This document shows, one piece after another, positions 32,873 through 43,700 of a stretch of DNA of 64,000 nt. The notes under the pieces were generated by a model that was not told the origin of the DNA, did no database searches, and worked only from the letters and a program-made list of their open reading frames with translations. Each line of letters opens with the position of its first letter. Positions within the stretch are counted from its first letter, which is position 1. The stretch is from NCBI GenBank assembly GCA_029948255.1, contig JALIZF010001450.1:248001-312000 (forward strand), given 5' to 3'. This DNA comes from Telmatactis stephensoni (lineage: Eukaryota; Cnidaria; Anthozoa; Actiniaria; Isophelliidae). The position numbers and the translations under genes were made by a program.

Positions 32873-33754
32873 TTACAATGTAGTCTCTTCGTAAAGTACA
32901 TGAGTAGGATTCCTAACCCTTGCAGTTGGTTGGACCTCAGGATTCTGACAGCACCTCAATTTTCGTGAAATGGCGTTTCGAAATTCAGGCATGCGCAGAG
33001 CATAGATAATAGGATTAGCAAGGGAATTGCCGTACTGAAGAAACTTTGTTGACATGAACAGTATATCTGAAATACAGTAACGACAAAATACCATTGAAAA
33101 TAAACTTACAACTTGGAATGGTATCCACGCTAACAAGCTAACAAGTGTGACAATAACAAGCGTAGTTGTTAGCTTTCTGTCACGTCCCTGATGTATTGCG
33201 TTATCTGGTACTCGTGTCACGCAAGTTACTTTGATCCATATTAGGGTATATGCAATGATTACGCATAGGAGTGGAAACATAGTATTAAGAACAGATGCTA
33301 TTAAAGTCTTCGTTTTGAAATGTGTATCCTTGTTCCCCCACATGTTTAAGAAGGTTACACTAAGAGCACTAATCATTCCCATAATCCATGTCACTACAAT
33401 TCCAGTAACATATACATTCTTGCGTAACGTGCGATGTTTGAACGGAAAGTATGTTGCGTACGCTCGCTCAATGGCCAACGCTGCCAAACTAAAGACAGAA
33501 ACTCTTCCAAATAGAATGTCTTGCATTTGATATACACGAATATAGATCGAAGTGATGCTTAATTGATTTTGTACCCAGTATATGTACATAGGAACTGATA
33601 CCAGTCCCACCAGCAAATCGGCTACAGCCAGGTTTACAATTAGTACATGCTTGCGCTTGCGTAGACGAGGAGTACTTGTGAATATCACCAGGGTGATCAC
33701 GTTTCCTAACACTATTGCTGCAGTCTCAAGAGGAAACAACCAAGTGTTCCACAT
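32873..33754 (-). CDS. Class A (rhodopsin-like) GPCR 1
   Basis: A single-exon, 293-residue seven-transmembrane receptor for the plasma membrane. TM1 begins almost at the start (MWNTWLFPLETAA) and has the GN motif (17-18). TM2 has LAVADLLVG with D46. TM3 ends ERAY (about 96-99) in place of DRY. TM6 has AWIPF, TM7 NSLANPIIY. The tail has paired cysteines (RCCQNPE), a likely palmitoylation site, and ends EETTL, a class I PDZ-ligand pattern. The conserved TM3-ECL2 cysteine pair is missing. ECL3 has CRYC. The start is chosen because the paralogs start at the same place. The ligand cannot be read from sequence. The family is an orphan expansion with traits of melanocortin/adenosine-type receptors. 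Nearest neighbours are paralogs on the same strand. Confidence 0.93.
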   Translation of the reverse strand: MWNTWLFPLETAAIVLGNVITLVIFTSTPRLRKRKHVLIVNLAVADLLVGLVSVPMYIYWVQNQLSITSIYIRVYQMQDILFGRVSVFSLAALAIERAYATYFPFKHRTLRKNVYVTGIVVTWIMGMISALSVTFLNMWGNKDTHFKTKTLIASVLNTMFPLLCVIIAYTLIWIKVTCVTRVPDNAIHQGRDRKLTTTLVIVTLVSLLAWIPFQVVSLFSMVFCRYCISDILFMSTKFLQYGNSLANPIIYALRMPEFRNAISRKLRCCQNPEVQPTARVRNPTHVLYEETTL

Positions 33755-34522
33755 TGTGTGAAAATGTTCTTCAGAAATGAAAACAGTTTTAGATCTTGAT
33801 TTTTAGTTGTTGCTGTTGTTTTGTACAGCTTGGTAACGTTAGATTTTTCTTCCTGTGTTAGTTTGGTGGAAAACAGCTTAATTATGGTGAATTTTTGCTA
33901 AACATAGAACTCCTCAAACTGTATATCTTTAACTATCTGGCCCTAACTAATAAAGATATGAAAGCAGGAACAGCTGGAACGAGAGTTTTCAAAAACCCCA
34001 CTTGTCTGCTTGAAGGTGATCAAGTTATAAGAAGCACAATCTTGATATGATATTTGCTTTGCTTTTAAATTTTCATTTTAATCGATTACTTTTATATTAT
34101 CCCCACAGATAATCATATTGGAGTTTTTATTTATAAGTCTGCGCTATTCAATCATTGTCAAAGTTTAATGAATTAAAATTTTGGCCGCACACCGTTAGGG
34201 CTGAAAACAAAACTCTTTACACTTTTTATGTATATTTAGTATTAAATTTGTATAGGAAATACCAACTCTCAAGGAGATGTAATGAAAGTAAAGAAATAAA
34301 TAATACTAGGGCTGCGTCACCTCCGTGTTCCTTGATGTTTAATCGTCCCTGGTGGAGTCGGATCAAGGACTATGACGTTTCTCACACATATTGGGATACT
34401 AGTGCTTTTTAGTCGGTATACAGTAGTAAAAATAACGAATGAACAAATTTAGCGATACTTTGCAGATGTCTAGATGAGAGGAGAACGTACGAATTCGTTG
34501 TTAGACTAAGGTAACCAATCAT
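33755..34522. other. Spacer between GPCR 1 and GPCR 2
   Basis: Upstream flank of GPCR 1 and downstream flank of GPCR 2. It holds the shared blocks CAGATAATCATATTGGAGTT (34106), GCACACCGTTAGG (34186) and CAAGGACTATGACGTTTCTC (34364) seen around other copies. No gene. Confidence 0.6.
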
Positions 34523-35404
34523 TTACAATGCAGTCTCTTTGTAACGTACATGAGTGGGATTCCTAACTCTCACAGTTGGTTGGACCTCAGGACTCTGACA
34601 GCGTCTCAATTTTCGTGAAATGGCGTTTCGAAATTCAGGTATGCGTAGAGTATAGATAATAGGATTTACAAGGGAATTGCCGTAGTGAAGAAACTTTCCT
34701 GAATTTACGAACACATCTGAAACACAGAGATTACAAAGCGCAGTGTATGTAGCTACAACTTGGTATGGTATCCACGCTAACAAGCTAACAAGTGTAACAA
34801 TGACAAGCGTAGTGGTTAGCTTTCTGTCACGCACCTGATGTATTGCGTTATCTGGTACTCGTGTCACACAAGTGACTTTGATCCATATTAGGGTATATGC
34901 AATGATTACGCATAGAAGTGGTAACATAATATTAAGAACATAGATAGATACTACTGGAGCACTGGTATAATAAAGTTTTTGGTTGGCCCACATGTTCAAG
35001 AAGGTTATACTAGAGGCACAAATCAGTGCTATAATCCACGACACTGCAATTCCAGTAATATATACAGTCTTGCTTAAAGTGCGATGTTTGAACGGAAAGT
35101 ATGTTGCGTACGCTCGTTCAATAGCCAACACTGCCAAACCAACAACAGAAGCCGTTCCAAATAAAACATCTTGAGCTACATTTACAAGAATATAGACCCC
35201 GGTGATGCTAGCTTGATTTTCTACCCAGTAAATGTACATAGGTACTGATACCAGTCCCACCAGCAAATCAGCTACAGCCAGGTTTACAATGAGTACATGC
35301 TTGCGCTTGCGTAGACGAGGAGTACTTGTGAGTATCGCCAGGGTGATCACATTTCCTACCACTATCGCTGCAGTCTCTAGAGCGAACAACCAAGTGTACC
35401 ACAT
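34523..35404 (-). CDS. Class A (rhodopsin-like) GPCR 2
   Basis: 293 residues from the conserved start MWYTWLFALET. The frame continues 22 codons further upstream, to an ATG at 35470. In GPCR 3 a stop sits just before the matching ATG, so the shorter start is preferred. Motifs: GN in TM1, LAVADLLVG in TM2, ERAY after TM3, AWIPYQVV in TM6, NSLVNPIIY in TM7, a C-tail cysteine pair replaced by RRCQSPE (one Cys), end KETAL (PDZ-type). ECL3 carries CNLC; there is no TM3-ECL2 disulfide pair. It differs from neighbours mostly in TM3, ECL2 and TM6-ECL3, the regions where ligands usually bind. Orphan receptor; G-protein coupling is expected from the family. Confidence 0.93.
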   Translation of the reverse strand: MWYTWLFALETAAIVVGNVITLAILTSTPRLRKRKHVLIVNLAVADLLVGLVSVPMYIYWVENQASITGVYILVNVAQDVLFGTASVVGLAVLAIERAYATYFPFKHRTLSKTVYITGIAVSWIIALICASSITFLNMWANQKLYYTSAPVVSIYVLNIMLPLLCVIIAYTLIWIKVTCVTRVPDNAIHQVRDRKLTTTLVIVTLVSLLAWIPYQVVATYTALCNLCVSDVFVNSGKFLHYGNSLVNPIIYTLRIPEFRNAISRKLRRCQSPEVQPTVRVRNPTHVRYKETAL

Positions 35405-35609
35405 AATGTTCCGCCTAAATTTAGAATTTTTCAGCACCAATTCTGTAATTGTAAAAATATGATTTGACATTCAATGTTTCACTATTTTCGTGAAAAGACA
35501 TGCTATTGATGGATTGCATGTGACGTCACGCCAACCATCTTGGTTGAACTTCAACAAAATATTTCTCATTTGTATCTATTGTTTGTTCATCTGGCAACAG
35601 GGCTACGTA
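35405..35609. other. 5' flank of GPCR 2
   Basis: Shares AGCCATCTTGGTTGAACTT-like and TCTATTGTTTGTTCAT blocks with the region upstream of GPCR 3 (41780-41840), showing that the duplicated unit included the 5' flank and possibly the promoter. No TATA or exon is proven. Confidence 0.5.
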
Positions 35610-36311
35610 TTAGCCACTTTCATACCGTGAAGACTGGGAACAAGTCCCTCAAATTTTGACGATGGTAACACAAAACTCATATTTAAGGAATATAAAACGC
35701 GCGCGCATGTCTATGTTCTGTGATATAAACACGATGGAAGATGTAAGCTTAGGAACATGAGGCGTAGCCGAGTGCTTCTCTTGCTTTTCGAGTGCTTTAC
35801 ATCTTCCAGAGTGCTTATATCACAGTACAGAGACATAAGCGATCGTTTTATATTGCTTTTATAAAATATTTTAGACGTTTCTAGTTTTGAGCGAGCCATG
35901 TCTCTGTCCTCTGATATAAACATGGTAGCCAGCCAATCAGCGCGCGCGTTATATCTCAAGTATTTTATAAAGTCAGAAAGAGCACATCGAGCTATATAAA
36001 ATCCCGAAGTTTGGTGTGATCGGATCAAATTTGACGACCTGATCTACAGACAGTCGAAAATGCTAGGAATTTACAAAGAAATGTATGGTTGGAGGGACAA
36101 CTAACGACAAATGTCCCTACAACCATACATTTCTTCATGTAAAATATAGCATGTGTGAACTGCTGTATCTCTTTCAATGTATATCCGATGAACATCAAAC
36201 CTCGGGATTATATACAGCTCGATGTGCTCTTTCTGACTACATAGGTTTTGTGTTGCCATCATCAAAGTTTAAGGGACTCGTACCAGTCCTCACGGTATGA
36301 AAGTGGCTAAT
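35610..36311. mobile_element. Nested palindromic TIR element
   Basis: Outer ends TTAGCCACTTTCATACCGTG (35610) and its complement (ending 36311) are inverted and run inward for about 65 bp. A second matching pair (CACATCGAGCTATATAAAATC near 35980 against its complement near 36210) continues the arms. Inside are smaller palindromes: 35708-35850 (GATATAAACACGATGGAAGATG-type arms, imperfect) and 36079-36135 (AGAAATGTATGGTTG arms). A partial third copy lies at 61939-62085. Open frames here are by-products. Confidence 0.7.
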
Positions 36312-37970
36312 ACCGCTTCATTAACTCTTGATTCCCGAAGGAATGGTGAAACGACTACTTTATTACCACGACAGTGCATTAGTGGTAGAATATTTACCGA
36401 AACGCGAGGCGTCGAGGTCAATATTCCTATTAAAACCGTTATTCACCAACAGTGAAGAGAATATTTTTTTAGTATATACCAACACCACAACCTAACACTA
36501 TAGGATTTGTAAAACTACATTATTTTTAAGAATTTCAACTTGAGATATGTTTTATATTTGGATTCAGAAGCTACTATTTTTTTATTTACCCTTTTTTAGC
36601 TTGATGCCTTGCAACACTGATTGGCTAGAGTAACAGCTTGTTCGTGATGTTGGCCATGGGTCAGTCGCTCTATTTGACTCCACTAGCTTCTCCCTGCCTA
36701 CCTTATAGGGAAAGAAGACTTGTAAACAATTTCTCGCAGCTGGTGTCTATTAATAATTATGGTCATATCTACGTCACTTTAGTATTTATTAAAGTGACAG
36801 TTCATTACATCTCAACATATTTATTGTGAGCAAGGAAAAAGAAAATTTCAAAGTTTAAATTTTGTTTATTGCAGCTATTGCGAAATTGAAATACTGCCAC
36901 AACTATGTTGTCTCTCGGCCAATGTCTCGGCCGTGCTTGAAATTAATTAAGAGTACCTCCATGGCAGCTGGGATTCTCAAATTATTTATGTTATCCTATT
37001 TCAGCGGTTATTTAGTTCTGCATAGAGGGCCACAAGTTTATCAGTTCGATTACTATTACTATCCTTTTTCAATAAAGACAATTTATTTATTCATTTTACA
37101 TCCCTTGCAAAATCTTGATGATCTTTGCCGTCAGTGCTTTTTCATAATCGATGGCTACTGAGATGTTTCCTCAATATTTCAGTACAATAGAGTTATTTCT
37201 CATTGACATTGGTTTTTATTTTGTACCACTTCAAGTTTCCACTATTACAATCAATAAAAATAATTGATAAAGTACTGATATACATAGTAATTTGTTTTGT
37301 ATGTAATAATTTTTGTTGAAACAGAACGAGATAACGAATGTATAGGTACAAGCTATCTATAATAACTTTTCAGTTAATCGAGATAGATAGCTTATATTTG
37401 TTTTTAAAATATGGTGTGGGTCAAAGCAAGAAAATAATGGAAAGAAATATAAGAAGAAAGAAATAGTTGAAATGGAATTATACACTTCCAACGGAAATTA
37501 TTTTGATTGGTGATATTAGAGCTTTTAAAATCGCGTGATATTGATTTTACCCGAACAAACAATCACAGAGCATATAAGAACCATATGAAAATTGATCAAT
37601 TTTTTGTATTACTCCGTGGCTAACAGTTAATCACATTGGAGTTTGTATAAGTGTGATGTCTGATTAATAACAATAAGACAGGCACCATTCAATCATCATT
37701 GGCATAGTTAGTTCAACATGAAATGAGATTTCATTTACTGATGAACTTCTATTTGGCCTCACACCGTTAGCTGAAAACAAAAGCCGCAACACTTCTTTTA
37801 TACATATATTAGTAAAGAATATGCCAACTCTCAAGAAAAACTAATGAAAATTACGAGTGCTCAGCACGAGTAGCTGCCGCTTTTATTTCGCGTCAAGGGT
37901 CAGTCTATCCTCAGTATTCGCCTTCCTGATCAGAGAAATAGGAACACATTGTTATTTTATATATATAGCA
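36312..37970. other. Intergenic duplication-unit sequence
   Basis: The segment 36590-37180 matches 42650-43270 block by block (CACTAGCT, GAAGACTT, TTAAAGTGACA, GAGGGCCACAAGTTTATCAG). The block GGCCTCACACCGTTAGCTGA at 37755 recurs at 43522. It is the remnant of a duplicated unit without a receptor gene in it. Open frames in it do not persist between copies. Confidence 0.6.
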
Positions 37971-38136
37971 AAGAGGCGGATCCAGGATTTTCCAAAGGGG
38001 GTCCCAAATAGGCCTCTTGAGAGATGACGTGTCATCCAAGATGGCGGCCTCCTAGAATGGAATCTGATGACGTCATCTCGTACGGCACTAGGGGACGTCC
38101 GGTGCACCTATGGACACTCCCTTGGATTCGCCCCTG
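37971..38136. mobile_element. 166-bp hAT-like MITE, related to 26634-26779
   Basis: Left end AAGAGGCGGATCCAGGATTT, right end CTTGGATTCGCCCCTG. The 5-bp repeat TAGCA flanks it at 37966-37970 and 38137-38141. The ends are more diverged than in the copy at 26.6 kb. Inside is a short ATGACGT / ACGTCAT palindromic stretch. Confidence 0.7.
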
Positions 38137-38218
38137 TAGCATCAACAAAAACAGAGCAAAGGGATATACGATACGGGAGTTCCAGGTTGGTATCATGGTT
38201 ACATGTACACAATTCGAA

Positions 38219-38545
38219 GGCTTGGGTGGCATGGGTGGCGTAGCAGTAAAATGTTGCCTCTACACCACACTGTCGGTCCACGGGTCGGGTCACTGGATTC
38301 GAGCCCCCTGCGGATTACCACATGTGAGTAGAGTTTGTTTGATGTGTTGTTCTCTCCCTTGCCACGAGGGTTTTTTCTCCGGGTTCTCCGGTTTTTCCTC
38401 CCTCAGCAAAAATCAACATGCGAGTTGAGCATTGTATGAAAAATATTCAAGTGTAGAGGTAGTGAGTGTGAGATGAAAGACGGCCCAATGGAAGATTAGC
38501 GAAAGCTAAATTGGCTTCCGTCTATAAATAAAGACTGGGAGTAAA
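38219..38545 (+). repeat. tRNA-derived SINE
   Basis: The head has an A-box-like GTGGCGTAGCAGT (about 38233) and a B box GGATTCGAGCC (about 38294), spaced as in a tRNA promoter. The central domain has CTCCGGGTTCTCCGGTTTTTCC, typical of marine invertebrate SINEs. The tail contains AAATTGGCTTCC and ends near GTCTATAAATAAAGACTGG. An open frame runs through it from 38024 and is not a gene. The internal Pol III promoter is read from box matches only. Confidence 0.7.
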
Positions 38546-38914
38546 CCAGTTTGGGATGCGTCGGTTTATATGTAGACTCATAACGCTTGCTGGAATGCTT
38601 AAAATGCTCACCAAGGAAACGTCCCACAAGTAAAGACAATAGTGAATAGATTAATTAAAAGAAAAATTACCAAAGTCCTTTGCGGTCTTAGAGTGTACAT
38701 TGTGGACTTGTTGCGATAGCGTTTTTGGATTAGGTGTATAATTGAATGAAACAGTAATAGGGATCTCTATTTATACGATGTTACAGATTTCGTCTCATTC
38801 CCGAAGCTTAATATACATACGTGTTTTTTTGTTTCCATTTAGTTATTAACCACCAGGAAATATTTACAATACTATTAGTACTTGCTGCTGCTCGACCTTC
38901 ATGATCGAAAGGGC
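38546..38914. other. Intergenic, nothing recognised
   Basis: No gene or repeat recognised. Confidence 0.45.
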
Positions 38915-38916
38915 TA

Positions 38917-39127
38917 CAATGCAAAAACGCGCGAGTAAACAGTAACTCCCTTATCCTAGTAAATTTACTCAGTTATTGAGTAAAGGTTACGCAGTCACTT
39001 AGTTATTTGAGAAAAGCGGTACTCAGTTACTCAAATAACTTAGTAAATTTACTCGATAACTGAGTTACTGTGGATTCACCGATTTATTCAAGTTTTTTAG
39101 TAAATTTACTCGCGCGTTTTTGCAGTG
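38917..39127. mobile_element. 211-bp MITE with TA target
   Basis: The ends CAATGCAAAAACGCGCGAGT and (reverse complement) CACTGCAAAAACGCGCGAGT are inverted and flanked by TA (38915-38916, 39128-39129). Internal AGTAAATTTACTC-type palindromes pair around the middle. A TA target is typical of Tc1/mariner-like elements. Confidence 0.72.
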
Positions 39128-39769
39128 TAAATCTCCTTAGTGTTCAGGGAAGTCTTTTGATTGGTACATATATGTTCAGCTTTCAAAATCGTTTAATATA
39201 TTTATGTTACCCACACGATTATCATATTGAGGTCATATGTCTTGTGTCTATTTATTAACCTGGTGACACACACCATTCAATCTTTGATAAAGTCATCAAA
39301 TGTCTTTTATATTTTTATCACTGTAATTCCAATATCACCTTTTGACCTCACACTGTCGGGTTTGTATAGGACTCGTGTCATAATTCCACGACTACAAGTA
39401 ATGAGTAATGCTTTTTCGTTTCAAATTGAAAGTTCTATCAACAGTTCAATCATCTTAAACCCCTAAAATGCGCCTTCTTGATAACAAACTTTTAATAAAT
39501 GAAAAAAAAAAAAAAACAAATAAGGGAACAAACAAAACAAGCAACCAAACATGCAACCAACCAAACAACAAAACAAAACAGAAGTAACTAAGTTTGTTAA
39601 TGGTTTGGTAGTTTAACATTTCGACCCGGCGCCCAAACAAACAAACAAACAAAAGATACTGTCTTATGGTCTTATGTAAATAATAATAGAACAGAGCAAT
39701 GTCATTGCAGAATCTTATCAAGTTTTTCGTTAAGGGATAGAGCTGAGATTTGGTCGTCGGAAATTAAAA
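39128..39769. other. Intergenic with duplication-unit remnant and AAC-rich low complexity
   Basis: The unit motif TTTTGACCTCACACTGTCGG lies at 39341. A- and AAC/CAAA-rich low-complexity sequence fills about 39500-39585 and 39634-39654. No gene. Confidence 0.6.
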
Positions 39770-40079
39770 AAAGATACCCCTTGTCTTTTAAGGAGGGCGT
39801 GGTTGGACGATTTTTTAACTCCTAAGAGATACCAGCGATAACAAGCTAATGAACATTATTATGATGAACATAGAATTGGATGGTCGACACGCTTTTGTTG
39901 GGCAAATTTCTTCCATTTGAGAACAAGATAGTAAGCGATGGGCTCTTTTGATATCAAAAAAGATATCAAAAATGCTAAAACTCTAAACTTTAATTTTAAC
40001 ATCCTAAAAGATACCAAATCGCTGATTTTTACCCCCTAAGAGACCCGATCCTTTTACAATAGAGTCCCTCTCCCGGGAA
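39770..40079. mobile_element. Diverged copy of the GATACC-type hAT-like element
   Basis: Contains AACTCCTAAGAGATACCAGC, CCTAAAAGATACC and a right end ATAGAGTCCCTCTCCCGGGA. These parallel the 340-bp element at 51382-51721, whose right end is GATCGAGTCCCCC...CCGGG. The left end is not clear and there is no obvious target duplication. Confidence 0.5.
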
Positions 40080-40547
40080 GTTGGCCAAGTGTCCAACATT
40101 TGCTACACATGCTTGAATTGTGTGATGTTCCTCAACATGCCAGTGACTCACGATGACGAAGAACTCACAGTATGTGACTGAAGCCACTGTCGTCATAGAG
40201 CAAATTAGAATCATCGTCACTTTCCGTCCCACATATAGTGTCCACAGCCAGTTAGATCTAGTGCTTAAGAGTCTGTCAAAGGCATCATTACTATCAGCTA
40301 GTGATCTTTGGGTATTTGAAATCAAGGATAAAACTGAAGTTTGACAGCTTATTCCAGAGAGTAGTAATATATAAGTGACGCTTGTCGATAGACACTTCTT
40401 GAGAGACCTAGTTGATGCACGATGAAATGCAGGTGGGACAAAAGATTTTGAGCATGCAAGACGGTCATCCATGTATGTCCCTAGAGATGGTTTACCTTTA
40501 AGAAAGCTAAGTCCAGTACGTAGCGGACTACCAGTCACACACCTCAA
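40029..40547 (-). CDS. Unrecognised 172-codon open frame
   Basis: This is the longest open frame in the cluster that is neither a receptor nor a transposon. It starts near an ATG at 40547 and ends inside the diverged MITE at 40029. The product has a Ser/Arg-rich first half and one hydrophobic stretch (VTMILICSMTTVASVTYCEF) that could span a membrane. I recognise no domain. The homologous flank of the next unit (about 45730) does not keep the frame, which argues against a conserved gene. It may be chance, or an exon remnant. Confidence 0.22.
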   Translation of the reverse strand: MRCVTGSPLRTGLSFLKGKPSLGTYMDDRLACSKSFVPPAFHRASTRSLKKCLSTSVTYILLLSGISCQTSVLSLISNTQRSLADSNDAFDRLLSTRSNWLWTLYVGRKVTMILICSMTTVASVTYCEFFVIVSHWHVEEHHTIQACVANVGHLANFPGEGLYCKRIGSLRG

Positions 40548-40773
40548 AGAGAAGACCAGTTTCCCTGTGCCTCAAATAATATCGTCACATTCTATAAATT
40601 AATTGTAAGTCCTTGCTCGTTGTCTGGGCTGATTTGAACGAAATAACACCAGCCAACGGTACGATACAGTAATACATTGGATAAGATTTTCATTGTTTCT
40701 GTGAGTGTCAATGATCATGACGTTTTTCACAAATATTGAAATAGGGGATAAATCGACTTATTCAACCAAACAT
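40548..40773. repeat. 3' flank block shared with the GPCR 4 unit
   Basis: Matches 45740-45930 (TCCCTGTGCCTCAAAT.ATATCGTCA, GTACAGTAATACATTGGA-type block, CATGACGTTTTTCACAAATAT). It supplies the empty site for the MITE at 45929-46117. Confidence 0.7.
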
Positions 40774-41661
40774 TTACAATGCAGTCTCTTCGTAAAGTAC
40801 ATGACTTGGGTTCCTAACTCTCACAGTTGGTTGGACCTCAGGATTCTGACAGCACCTCAGTGTTCGTGAAATGGCGTTACTAAATTCAGGCATGCGTAGA
40901 GCATAGATAATAGGATTAGCAAGGGAATTGCCGTACTGAAGAAACTTTGTTGAGATTACGAACATATCTGAAATACAGGAGTTATAACAAATTGTATTGT
41001 ATATAGCTACAACTTGGAATGGTATCCACGCTATCAAGCTAACAAGTGTGACAATAACAAGCGTAGTTGTTAGCTTTCTGTCACGTCCCTGATGTATTAC
41101 GTTATCTGGTACTCGTGTCACACAAGTGACTTTGATCCATATTAGGGTATATGCAATGATTACGCATAGGAGTGGTAACACAGTGCTAATAACATAGATA
41201 GATACTACTGGAATCCCCGTATCAAAAAGTGCTTGCTTTTGCCTCCACATGAACACCAAGGTTATACTAAGAGCACAAGTCAGTGCTATAATCCATGTCA
41301 CTGCAATTCCAGTTATATAAGCAGTCTTTCTTAAAGTGAGATGTCTGAACGGAAAGTATGTTGCGTACGCTCGTTCGAAGGCTAACGCTGCCAAACCAAA
41401 GACGGAACCTCTACCAAATAGCATTTCTTGAGCTATATTTACAAGAATGTAGACCCAAGTGATGCTAGTAGGATTTTCTACCCAGTATATGTACATAGGT
41501 ACTGATACCAGTCCCACCAGCAAATCAGCTGCAGCCAGATTTACAATGAGTACATGCTTGCGCTTGCGTAGACGAGGAGTACTTGTGAAGATCACCAGGG
41601 TGATCACATTTCCTACCACTATCGCTGCAGTCTCTAGAGCAAACAGCCAGGTGTACCGCAT
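40774..41661 (-). CDS. Class A (rhodopsin-like) GPCR 3
   Basis: 295 residues starting MRYTWLFALETAA. An in-frame TAG sits three codons before this ATG (only AAC and ATT lie between), which settles the start and the three-to-five-residue extracellular N-terminus. Landmarks: GN 17-18, D46 in LAAADLLVG, ERAY 96-99, AWIP 211-214, ECL3 cysteines 225 and 229 (CYNSC), NPIIY 249-253, CC 270-271, end EETAL. No cysteine occurs at the TM3 top or in ECL2, so the usual disulfide is impossible. Two positions differ from all paralogs: LAAAD instead of LAVAD, and AFERAY instead of AIERAY. It is an orphan plasma-membrane receptor, probably functional since the frame is clean. Confidence 0.93.
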   Translation of the reverse strand: MRYTWLFALETAAIVVGNVITLVIFTSTPRLRKRKHVLIVNLAAADLLVGLVSVPMYIYWVENPTSITWVYILVNIAQEMLFGRGSVFGLAALAFERAYATYFPFRHLTLRKTAYITGIAVTWIIALTCALSITLVFMWRQKQALFDTGIPVVSIYVISTVLPLLCVIIAYTLIWIKVTCVTRVPDNVIHQGRDRKLTTTLVIVTLVSLIAWIPFQVVAIYNTICYNSCISDMFVISTKFLQYGNSLANPIIYALRMPEFSNAISRTLRCCQNPEVQPTVRVRNPSHVLYEETAL

Positions 41662-43700
41662 AATGTTCTAAATTTAGAACTACGTACTCAGCACTAATCC
41701 TGAAAAAAGGTGATCATGAAATTCAATTCTAATTTTTTTTTAGAAAAGACATGTTAGGGGGCAAGTGACGTCATTTCACGACAGCCATCTTGGTTGAACT
41801 TGAACAAAAGAATTCTCATTAATATCTATATTGTTTGTTCATACAACATAGCTACCACTTTGTGAAGGAATGGATGAAATGTCTACATTATTACCAATGA
41901 CAGTACATTTTAGAAGATTACATAGCTAATTAAGGAAGAAAAATAATTTAAAGACAAAATTTGTTCAGAAATCACTGGAAAGCTAATCTAGCTGAAACCT
42001 TCATATGTATATATATAAAGATAGATAGATTTTCATACTGCTGATCACAGGTTGATACCTACCGGCTATTCTTATGTTTAGCTGATCGTTTAATTTTTTT
42101 ATTAGGATATTTGTCTCTGCAGGAGCCCCTAGGCTTGCATCATTAACGCTGAACGGACGGCGGAGATGGTATCTATTTTCAGAGTGATCGATGCCTGAAC
42201 ACTACATGGTTTTATAGTCGCAGCAAATATACACTTATTTCAAAAAACTTTGTCAAGGTTCAAATTAGTAACAAGCGTATACGTACGCGTCAAGGCAAGC
42301 CCGAAATGAATGCTGGTTTTGTGCTGCTAATAATCGAGAATGTATTCAAATCAGACTTTTTATCAAAATAATTTAGTGCGGTATACTAACGACTGAGGAC
42401 TTGAAAATACTCACATTTTGTAATATAAGAATTTTAGGTTTTTGATTTTTAAACGTGTAAACATTTTCATGCTACTCGTTTTCTGGTTACTGGCGGTTTA
42501 CTCGTTACTCCGTTACTCGTTTTAGTACTAACACAGTAGGTAATACAGTAGGCCTGAGCAACTAGTGTAATCGATTGATATTCAGTTCTCACAGCCTTGT
42601 TATGATATTTCTTTTATTTGGATCCCTGACATACGATCAGGAAGCAACTAACTTTTTAAATTTACCTGTTGTTTAATTTTAGCCTGACACCTTGCAACAC
42701 TGGCTAGAATAATAGCCGTTGTTCGAGATGCTTGAGTCGCTTTATATGAGTCCACTAGCTCGATCCTTACTGATAGGGGAGAAGACTTATAAACCATTCA
42801 CATAGCTTGTGTCTACTAATAATCATATTAATATTTACGTCCTAACATATAGCTTAGCTGTCACTTTAGTATTAGTTAAAGTGACAGGAGAAATTAATTA
42901 CATGTCAATATATTTATTATTGTTATCAAGGGAAAGTAAATTTCAAATTTTGCTTAGTGCAGCTCTTGTGAAATTAAACATTTTAAAATTACTGTCTCAA
43001 GTATGTCTCGGTCATGTTTGTAAATTAAGTAAGTAAGTGTGCCTTCTTGACAGTTGGGATTCTTAAATTATTTTTGTTATCTCTATTTTAGCGGTTATTT
43101 AGTTCAGTATAGAGGACCACAAGTTTATCAGTTCGATTACTATTATTTTCCTTTTTCAATATAAAAGACAATTTATTTTATTTTGCATCCCTGGCAAAAT
43201 TTTGATGATCTTTGTAGTGCTTTTTGTTAATTATGATCGATGGCTACACGTTTCTCAATATTTCAGTACCGAAACGTTCAACAGGACTATTTGTCTTCAG
43301 TTTCCATGAAATTATTGTGATTATTGGATATTAGAATTAACCTTCAAAACTCTGTGATATTTTTGCTATTTAAACAAATAACCATGGTTCATGTTAGAAC
43401 TATATTGAAATTGATCAATATTTTTGTATTACTCTACCAAGACACGCACCATTCAATCATTTTCATAGTTAGTTTAACATGAAATAAGATTTTGTTTATC
43501 AACTTGACTATACTGACTTTTGGCCTCACACCGTTAGCTGAAAACAAAATTCATAACACTTCTTTTATGCAAATTGGTAAAGAAACTTTCAAAAAACTAA
43601 TGAAAATTACGAGCGCACAGCATGATCGAGCAGTTCTTGTTTTTATTTTGAGTCAAGGGCAGTATGTGCCTAATTCCTGACATATAGGAAGACATTGTTA
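41662..43700. other. Intergenic duplication-unit sequence upstream of GPCR 3
   Basis: Homologous to 35475-35600 and 36590-37790 (see those entries), with the conserved small stem TGTCACTTTAG / TTAAAGTGACA at 42857-42884. The block GGCCTCACACCGTTAGCTGA lies at 43522. No receptor or other gene. Confidence 0.6.

Noticed and set aside
34983..35174. Plus-strand open frames opposite the GPCR genes (also near 33231, 41459, 46608)
   Set aside because: Antisense shadows that recur only because the receptor genes are paralogous.
38024..38428. 134-codon open frame on the plus strand
   Set aside because: It runs across a MITE and the tRNA-derived SINE; composition follows the repeats.
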